The notes beneath the pieces were generated by a model. The model was not told the origin of the DNA and did not search any database. It saw only the letters and a list, made by a program, of their open reading frames with translations. From the NCBI GenBank assembly GCA_964342485.1, contig CAYFFO010000046.1, forward strand, positions 1 through 11,425: a stretch of 11,425 nt of DNA, given 5' to 3'. Below, piece by piece: positions 5,924-11,425 of the stretch. Positions within the stretch are counted from its first letter, which is position 1. Each line of letters begins with the position of its first letter. The position numbers and the translations under genes are program-made. The DNA comes from CAYFFO01 sp964342485 (GTDB taxonomy: Bacteria > Chloroflexota > Dehalococcoidia > Lucifugimonadales > CAJWER01).

Positions 5924-7135
5924 TTATTCAAATCTTCTTATTTGAGGGTAGGTTAGAAGAGTTAAAGTAATTGATGTAATGAAAAATACGCTACATAACA
6001 GTGTGGCAGTCGGAGCATCATATCTTTCCGCAATGCTGCCGGCAATAAGGCTTCCAACCGGTACTAATATCATCGTAATTGAGTTTAGGCTTGAAACTCT
6101 TCCTCTTAATTTATCTGGCACCTCTGATGCAAGAGAGGCACGTATGATCGTTAAGGTACTGATTATACCGAAATTTACAAAGAATGCAGCAGGTAAAGCG
6201 ATAAAGAGGGATTTCGAATACGCAAAAAGAATCATAGCTATAGAAGCTATGACCCAATATAAGAAAAACAATATGTTTTTTCTAATATGCTTATTCCAAA
6301 TTGTAAGTCCCATATTCCCAATTACTCCTCCGGATCCCAGTGCTGCGAAAAGTAATCCTAATCCGAATGCAGTGGTATCTAATTCTTCTGCCGCAAATAT
6401 TGGTAGGAGTCCATGTACTGCTGGGACAATGAATAAGTAGATCCATGCACGAGAAATTATCATTGCCTGTACAAGTGGGGATCGTTTCAAAAATTTGAAC
6501 AAGTCTTTGTAGTTTATTTTTTCTTTTTCAACTTGTGTATTGAGGTGTAGAGGTTGAATTTTTAGATATGTAAATCCTCCAATAATCAACAGCACAATTG
6601 TTGAGATTAATGTTGGCCCGGGTCCAAAAATGGAGATCATTTTCCCGGCGATAGGAGGTATAAGCGTTCCAGAAAGGTGTTCAGCAGCCATTATAATAGC
6701 GAATGCACTAACAAGTAGGTTACTGTTAATTGGTAGAACTGAGGGTACAATAGCGTGTCCAGATGGGCTCGATACCGTTGTCCAAAAGCCTACGGATACT
6801 ACAAAAACCAAAATCCACATGGGATTGACCTGATTGTAAATTACAGCATATGAAAACAAAAGAACGATTATTGCTTTGATAAATTGTGTGTAGGCTAGGA
6901 TTGTTTTTCGTTGCCACCTATCAGCTGCTATACCACCAATTGGTCCTGAAATAACATTTGATAAAGAATCAACTCCCCAAGACATACTGGTCAATATTCG
7001 CGAGCCAGTTAAATCATATGTGAACCAGCCGATTACAACACTTTGAATGAAATGGCTACTACCTCCCAGGAATTGAGATATTGTTAATAATCGTACCCCA
7101 GCATATGAAAGAGGCTTTCGATTTTCTGGTTTAAT
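5924..7135 (-). CDS. MFS transporter, probable AUU start
   Basis: This is a membrane transporter of the major facilitator superfamily, probably an exporter of the drug/siderophore-exporter type; its substrate is unknown. From the ATT at 7133-7135 the protein has 403 residues, normal for a 12-helix MFS. It begins with a short basic stretch (KPENRKP), then a first helix and a WFTYDLTGS end typical of these exporters, then motif A between helices 2 and 3 (GGIAADRWQRK, about 67-77), with hydrophobic helices continuing to the C-terminus. The first ATG, GTG or TTG in frame is the TTG at 6994, which would delete helix 1, so that start is probably wrong. GAGAG at 7143-7147 lies 7 bases before the ATT. 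A stop codon at about 7211 closes the frame upstream. It follows the permease gene by 126 bases and may have its own weak promoter (TATATT near 7199-7204). Confidence 0.85.
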   Translation of the reverse strand: MKPENRKPLSYAGVRLLTISQFLGGSSHFIQSVVIGWFTYDLTGSRILTSMSWGVDSLSNVISGPIGGIAADRWQRKTILAYTQFIKAIIVLLFSYAVIYNQVNPMWILVFVVSVGFWTTVSSPSGHAIVPSVLPINSNLLVSAFAIIMAAEHLSGTLIPPIAGKMISIFGPGPTLISTIVLLIIGGFTYLKIQPLHLNTQVEKEKINYKDLFKFLKRSPLVQAMIISRAWIYLFIVPAVHGLLPIFAAEELDTTAFGLGLLFAALGSGGVIGNMGLTIWNKHIRKNILFFLYWVIASIAMILFAYSKSLFIALPAAFFVNFGIISTLTIIRASLASEVPDKLRGRVSSLNSITMILVPVGSLIAGSIAERYDAPTATLLCSVFFITSITLTLLTYPQIRRFE

Positions 7136-7142
7136 TTTTATG

Positions 7143-7147
7143 CTCTC
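7143..7147 (-). promoter_or_regulatory. Possible Shine-Dalgarno GAGAG before the ATT start of the MFS gene
   Basis: GAGAG lies 7 bases upstream of the in-frame ATT at 7133-7135, the position expected of a ribosome-binding site. It is only a partial match to the anti-Shine-Dalgarno sequence. It is the best support for initiation at AUU rather than at the helix-truncating TTG at 6994. Confidence 0.4.
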
Positions 7148-7261
7148 AGTAAAGGTTCGAGTGGTGATTTCGTCAATTTCTTGATTGAGTACTCGAATAA
7201 TATACGCTAATTAAAATAGAAGATACATGAAGTTTTGATGTTAAACAGTTTTATCTGCTAT

Positions 7262-10200
7262 CTATTCGTATCTAAGGGCCTCAGCAGGGTAGATTTTACT
7301 GGCTTGATTTGCAGGTATTACACTAGCCAAAATAGAAGCTATTATAGTTACAGCAATTAATATACCGATATCTCCTATTGGGACAGTGAATTTTGCACCT
7401 TCGATTTCCTTAGAAATCTCTAGGAAAATTATCCACGATTGTAAAATGCCAAGGAATATTCCCACAACAATACCAAGTAGAGTTATGAAAGATGATTCAA
7501 TTAAGAATTGAGTTCGTATCATACCTGACCGAAACCCAATAGCTCTTAAAACTCCAATAGATTGTCTTCGTTCTACTACTGCTCTGACAGAAAGAACTCC
7601 AATAGCCGCTATGCCTACCACTAATCCAAGTCCACTAAAGCCCTGAAACAATTTGTTGAAGGCATTACTAGTCGCTCTTTCTTGTTCCAAATTCTCTAAA
7701 AGACTTTCGGCATTCATCCCATTTGCCAAGAATACTTTTTCTAATTTCTGGGAGTAGTAAGATGCTTTATTTTTTTCATTAAGTGAAAAATAAAATGTGT
7801 CTAAAGGAACTTCTTCCCCAGCTATTTTGGATATTAAAGGTATTGCGGAATAGAATGTAGCTGATGAATTTCCAAAACCTGTATCTCCAGCAAGTCGTTC
7901 TACCACTCCGATAACGGTCAGGTTTTGTGGATCAGTAGATTCTCTTCTTTTTTTCATTTCTATGTAAAAAGAATCCATTTCCTTTAAATCCCCAGGATTT
8001 AAATAAGATGTCTTGAAGCTTCGATCTGGTGGTCCAAAAGGATCTCCAGAGGGTATTATGGATGCGCTAGCAATAACTAATTTTGGATTATCAAGAAGCG
8101 ATCTCCATATCTCCTCATCCGTAGAGCCGTATTTCGGATCGAAATGGGCCATTTTCCATTTGGTAGATTTCAAAAAATCGCCTTCTAACGAAACCAGTTT
8201 TGATCTCCTATATGTATTGTTTTCACCATCCGATTCCTTAACTTCTACAGGTACATTTGATGATCCAGCCACAACTGAAAAATCAGACATGTTTAATGAT
8301 TTTCTTATATCATCTATAATTGGAAGATCAGTACTAATCGTGCCTTTAATATCATATCCACCTGTCACTCTTTCCGGTTGTTCAGAAGTTATGTCTTCAA
8401 TACCGTTTAAAATTGAGAAAATCATAAGAGTAAAGATGATTAGAGCAAACATAGCTACAGTTAAACCTGTTCGGAATTTTGAAGCCATGGGGTAGCTTAT
8501 AGCTGTTTTGGAAACGGCTTTCAATCCTGAAAATCTTGATAGTATTAAGTTAAGAATTGCTATCAACACTTTGGTATTAGACATAAGTAGCCATACAGCA
8601 GCAGCAGTTGATATAGCTCCACCTATTGGCCAAAACCATGGACCGGGTTCAGACAACTCTCCTACCCATGTTTCAAAGAAATCAAAAGGTAAAGAATTTG
8701 TCAAAAGTACTAGCCCACCTTCTAGTGTCCCGCCAATCTGGTTTACCGTTTCAACATCATTGATAAATCTTGAGGCCAAAAATCTTACACATAGTGCGAC
8801 AGCTAGTGCAGCCCCAGTCAGCCCTATCAAGAAATTCGCACCTGTTTCTGTAGTTATTCCTGAGACCAATAAAGAAACAGAAAATATACCTAGAATCAAG
8901 TATGAATGCTTTCCAGATAATTTAAACAGTGAAATCAATATGTTTATAGGCCAGGCAATAGGGAAGATCAACAAAAGCAAAAAGTTTCTTGAGCGGCTTC
9001 CCTTTCCCGTAGCTATCCAGAGTAATTGCTTCACTGGGAAAATGATATCCCAGGCAAGATTGATTACCTTTTGCTTGGTCGGATCAGGAGCCTTTTTTAT
9101 AAATTCGTCCTTTAGTCCCCTGATTGCCACTACTATGTTTAAGTTACTCGCCCTGTATGCCGAAAAAACTACTGTAATAAACGTTAGTATTAATCCACTT
9201 GAAAAAGCTATCAATAAAGAGATGGTGGAGTAATAAGGGATGATTCTGAAATTGTCGGTATCAATCAAATCTTGAAGAATAAACACCAGTCCAAAACTCA
9301 AACCCACGCCCACAACTGTTCCCACTACAGCTGCTAAAAATGCATATATTGTTCCTTCATAAGTGAATAACTGGATCAAATCTCTTCGCTTTAACCCTAC
9401 TGCCCGTGCCATTCCCAATTCTGTTGATCTTGCAGCTGCAAGTAAGACAAATACAAGAAAAATTAGCAACATGCCTACCATAATTGAAAAGGATCCAAAT
9501 ATTGAAAATATGGTTGTTACACCGGTAGCCACTCTTTCGGCGAGTTTCACGCTATCATTTTTTTGGTCATCTACTCTTAAGGTTGTCAACGAAGATAAAA
9601 GAACGGAAATTTTAGCAACATCTTCCTGTAACCCTGATTTATCCAGTACACCTAGTATTGTTAATTGTGTCTGGTAGTCACTAATATCTTTTATGAAATC
9701 ATCATTCACATTATTTGATTTTAAATTTCCATATAATTTGTTTAAAGTCTCGGAAGTTTCCTTGTCCTTTTGTTTTATCGATTCTGATTCTTTCGATATT
9801 AAATCTGGGATTCCATTGCTTTTAAGCACACTGAAAATATCTGTTGCTACCTTTGTGTTTGTCAGCTTAGATCTCAAGAATTTCGTGACATCTTCAGACA
9901 GGTCCAAGGATTTTTCACCTTCACCTTTATTGGAAACAAGGATATCGGTTATCTGACTATCTTTGTTAACCAACCGTTGCAAAGGACTAAGCTTGAATAG
10001 GATGTAAGGATTTCTGCCTCCTCCAGCCAAGCCACCATTGTTTAAAACATCGAGGACCATCAATTGTGTTTTACCTGTTGGAGTGTAAACAGTTAGGCTG
10101 TCTCCCGTATTGAGTTTTAGTTTTTCACTGGCGTCGGCGTTAATGTATATGTTGTCGTTGCCGAGAGAATTTATAGATACGATTTCACCCTGGGTATTAG

Positions 10201-10702
10201 TTAATTCGTCGAAATTGTCGGAATATTTACCATCTATACCCCTAACTTTCATGTTGCTTTCAGCCAGTTCAAGGCTGTCATTAGAAGCTGGCAAACTAAT
10301 TTCTATTAATGGTAAGAGAGTGTCGATGTCGCTATTATCTTGAATTAATTGTTCGATCTTTTCGAATTCAGAATAATCAAAATATTCTTCTCCGAAAAGT
10401 TGTCTGCCTGGACCTTTAATGATTTCATCAGTTGGGCCAAGAAAGTCGAAGGCAACGGACCGTACAGAATGGCGGACAGTATCGCCTATTCCCAGGGAAG
10501 TTGCGATGATTGCAGAACTAAGCATAAGCCCGATTACTATTAGAATACTCTGGCCTTTTCTTCTCGGGATATTACGAGTTCCCATCTTTACCAAAATAAA
10601 TCTTCTAGTAGCACCAATAACTATAATCAAAAAAATGACAGCTAAAATAGCTGTCATCCCAACTGCTAATTCAGTAGCCGGTAGTCCAAAAACTTTTGCC
10701 AT
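7262..10702 (-). CDS. Large FtsX-like ABC transporter permease with duplicated MacB-type modules
   Basis: This is the membrane component of the ABC transporter whose ATPase lies 3 nt upstream. The 1146 residues form two FtsX/MacB-like halves. Half 1 has an extra N-terminal helix (12-30), a membrane helix (about 52-70), a large extracytoplasmic domain (about 80-390) with a charged, probably coiled-coil part near 300-345, and three helices (about 395-520) including ELGMARAVGLKRRDL. A further set of helices (about 570-715) joins the halves. Half 2 begins near AISYPMASKFRTGL (733-747), carries a second extracytoplasmic domain, and ends with helices bearing the matching SIGVLRAIGFRSGMI motif near 1048-1062 and a terminal NQASKIYPAEALRYE. 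Such proteins use ATP hydrolysis to drive mechanical work outside the membrane (lipoprotein release, peptide export or hydrolase activation) and need not carry a substrate through a pore. The ATG is 3 nt after the ATPase stop codon, indicating coupling. The substrate is unknown. Confidence 0.92.
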   Translation of the reverse strand: MAKVFGLPATELAVGMTAILAVIFLIIVIGATRRFILVKMGTRNIPRRKGQSILIVIGLMLSSAIIATSLGIGDTVRHSVRSVAFDFLGPTDEIIKGPGRQLFGEEYFDYSEFEKIEQLIQDNSDIDTLLPLIEISLPASNDSLELAESNMKVRGIDGKYSDNFDELTNTQGEIVSINSLGNDNIYINADASEKLKLNTGDSLTVYTPTGKTQLMVLDVLNNGGLAGGGRNPYILFKLSPLQRLVNKDSQITDILVSNKGEGEKSLDLSEDVTKFLRSKLTNTKVATDIFSVLKSNGIPDLISKESESIKQKDKETSETLNKLYGNLKSNNVNDDFIKDISDYQTQLTILGVLDKSGLQEDVAKISVLLSSLTTLRVDDQKNDSVKLAERVATGVTTIFSIFGSFSIMVGMLLIFLVFVLLAAARSTELGMARAVGLKRRDLIQLFTYEGTIYAFLAAVVGTVVGVGLSFGLVFILQDLIDTDNFRIIPYYSTISLLIAFSSGLILTFITVVFSAYRASNLNIVVAIRGLKDEFIKKAPDPTKQKVINLAWDIIFPVKQLLWIATGKGSRSRNFLLLLIFPIAWPINILISLFKLSGKHSYLILGIFSVSLLVSGITTETGANFLIGLTGAALAVALCVRFLASRFINDVETVNQIGGTLEGGLVLLTNSLPFDFFETWVGELSEPGPWFWPIGGAISTAAAVWLLMSNTKVLIAILNLILSRFSGLKAVSKTAISYPMASKFRTGLTVAMFALIIFTLMIFSILNGIEDITSEQPERVTGGYDIKGTISTDLPIIDDIRKSLNMSDFSVVAGSSNVPVEVKESDGENNTYRRSKLVSLEGDFLKSTKWKMAHFDPKYGSTDEEIWRSLLDNPKLVIASASIIPSGDPFGPPDRSFKTSYLNPGDLKEMDSFYIEMKKRRESTDPQNLTVIGVVERLAGDTGFGNSSATFYSAIPLISKIAGEEVPLDTFYFSLNEKNKASYYSQKLEKVFLANGMNAESLLENLEQERATSNAFNKLFQGFSGLGLVVGIAAIGVLSVRAVVERRQSIGVLRAIGFRSGMIRTQFLIESSFITLLGIVVGIFLGILQSWIIFLEISKEIEGAKFTVPIGDIGILIAVTIIASILASVIPANQASKIYPAEALRYE

Positions 10703-10705
10703 TTC

Positions 10706-11380
10706 CTAAACCATTTCTCCATCTTTCATTTGAATTATTCTGTTTGTTCTTCCTCCAACATAATCAGAATGGGTGACAATAACAAAAGTTTGATTGTTTT
10801 CTTTATTTAACTTAATCAACAGGTCCATAATCAGTTTCTCGTTTTCACTATCTAGGTTACCTGTAGGTTCATCTGCCCAAACAATTGCAGGATCATTTAC
10901 TAAAGCTCTGGCCAAAGTAACCCGCTGCCTTTGACCACCAGATAATTCTCCTGGTAAATGATGTTGCCAGTCTTCCAATTCAACCTCCGACAAATTTTCT
11001 AAAGCCTTGGTTCGTGCCTCTTTGCCGGAAAATCCTGAAACTAGCAAAGGTAATTCAACATTTTCTATCGCAGTTAAAACAGGCAGCAAATTATAGGTTT
11101 GAAAAACAAAGCCCATTTTCTTTGCTCTCATTTCGCTTAATTGATCATCATTTAAGTCTGTTAAAGTTTTCCCTTGGATGAGTATGTTTCCATCATCAAT
11201 TGAGTCTAGACCCGAGAGGCAGTTAAGAAGAGTTGTTTTACCACAACCACTAGGTCCCATGACTCCTACTACTTCTCCTTCTTCGATTGATATATTCAAT
11301 CCTTTTAGCGCATGGACTTTTTGATCTCTAGTTCCATAAAATTTATGTAGGTTTTCCGTTGAAATTACGATTTCTGGCAT
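10706..11380 (-). CDS. ABC transporter ATP-binding protein, MacB/LolD family
   Basis: This cytoplasmic ATPase powers the adjacent FtsX-like permease. The 224-residue length matches LolD-type subunits. Seen in order: Walker A GPSGCGKTT (42-50), Q-loop FQTYNLLP (Q94), signature LSGGQRQR (146-153), Walker B AIVWADEPT with catalytic E171, D-loop GNLDS (174-178), and the switch histidine in VTHSD (H204). TYNLLPVLTAIENVELPL after the Q-loop is characteristic of the MacB/LolD/FtsE group. The start is ATG with AGGA (11387-11390) 6 bases upstream. It is the first gene of its unit in this window, with 45 bases visible upstream and no convincing promoter in them. All catalytic residues are intact. The family does not reveal the substrate. 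Confidence 0.96.
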   Translation of the reverse strand: MPEIVISTENLHKFYGTRDQKVHALKGLNISIEEGEVVGVMGPSGCGKTTLLNCLSGLDSIDDGNILIQGKTLTDLNDDQLSEMRAKKMGFVFQTYNLLPVLTAIENVELPLLVSGFSGKEARTKALENLSEVELEDWQHHLPGELSGGQRQRVTLARALVNDPAIVWADEPTGNLDSENEKLIMDLLIKLNKENNQTFVIVTHSDYVGGRTNRIIQMKDGEMV

Positions 11381-11386
11381 ATTATT

Positions 11387-11390
11387 TCCT
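11387..11390 (-). promoter_or_regulatory. Shine-Dalgarno AGGA of the ABC ATPase gene
   Basis: On the minus strand AGGA (within AGTAGGAAAT) lies 6 bases before the ATG at 11378-11380 and confirms that start. Confidence 0.65.
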
Positions 11391-11425
11391 ACTAGTTGGG
11401 ATTTAATACCTATTATTCCACCCCT

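Noticed and set aside
5924..6994. MFS gene starting at the TTG at 6992-6994
   Set aside because: It removes the first membrane helix, whose coding sequence is plainly present upstream in the same frame.
8508..9233. Plus-strand open frame of 241 codons, and a neighbouring one at 8013-8495
   Set aside because: Both lie antisense within the intact permease gene and show no recognisable domains or ribosome-binding site.

Overview
The window is one tightly packed minus-strand stretch of an AT-rich bacterial genome. Read in transcription order (right to left) it holds an ABC transporter ATPase, a very large FtsX-like permease, a major facilitator superfamily (MFS) transporter, a D-aminoacylase-type amidohydrolase, a YjhG/YagF-type sugar-acid dehydratase, a TPR/zincin-like lipoprotein and an isoleucine tRNA. 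No plus-strand gene is supported, and no mobile element, CRISPR array or rRNA was seen.

Organism: low GC, Thr/Pro-rich linkers after a lipobox, a 1146-residue MacB/FtsX-type permease, and a D-aminoacylase-family hydrolase beside a sugar-acid dehydratase together suggest an uncultured Chloroflexota lineage, for example the marine SAR202/Dehalococcoidia type. This is an inference from gene style. No marker gene in the window settles it.

Layout. (1) 11380-7262: an ATPase and permease separated by 3 nt form a MacB/LolD-like ABC exporter or lipoprotein-transport-type machine. (2) About 7135-5924: an MFS transporter whose first membrane helix lies upstream of every ATG/GTG/TTG codon in its frame. 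(3) 5881-157: a probable separate transcription unit with its own promoter (5853-5881). It encodes a cytoplasmic N-acyl-D-amino-acid deacylase-like amidohydrolase (GTG start with AGGAG), then, after 12 nt, an Fe-S dehydratase of the xylonate dehydratase family, then at once a lipoprotein with a 45-bp tandem-repeat linker, six TPRs and an HEAGH domain. (4) 126-1: a strong sigma70-type promoter and tRNA-Ile(GAU), which is cut by the window edge two bases short of its discriminator end.

How they may work together: the amidohydrolase and dehydratase look like catabolic enzymes for modified organic acids or amino acids, and the MFS protein could move a related substrate, but nothing in the sequence proves that link. 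The least ordinary signals are two genes (the lipoprotein and the MFS transporter) with clear coding sequence upstream of any canonical start codon, each with an in-frame AUU, and the uncharacterised TPR/zincin-like lipoprotein itself.
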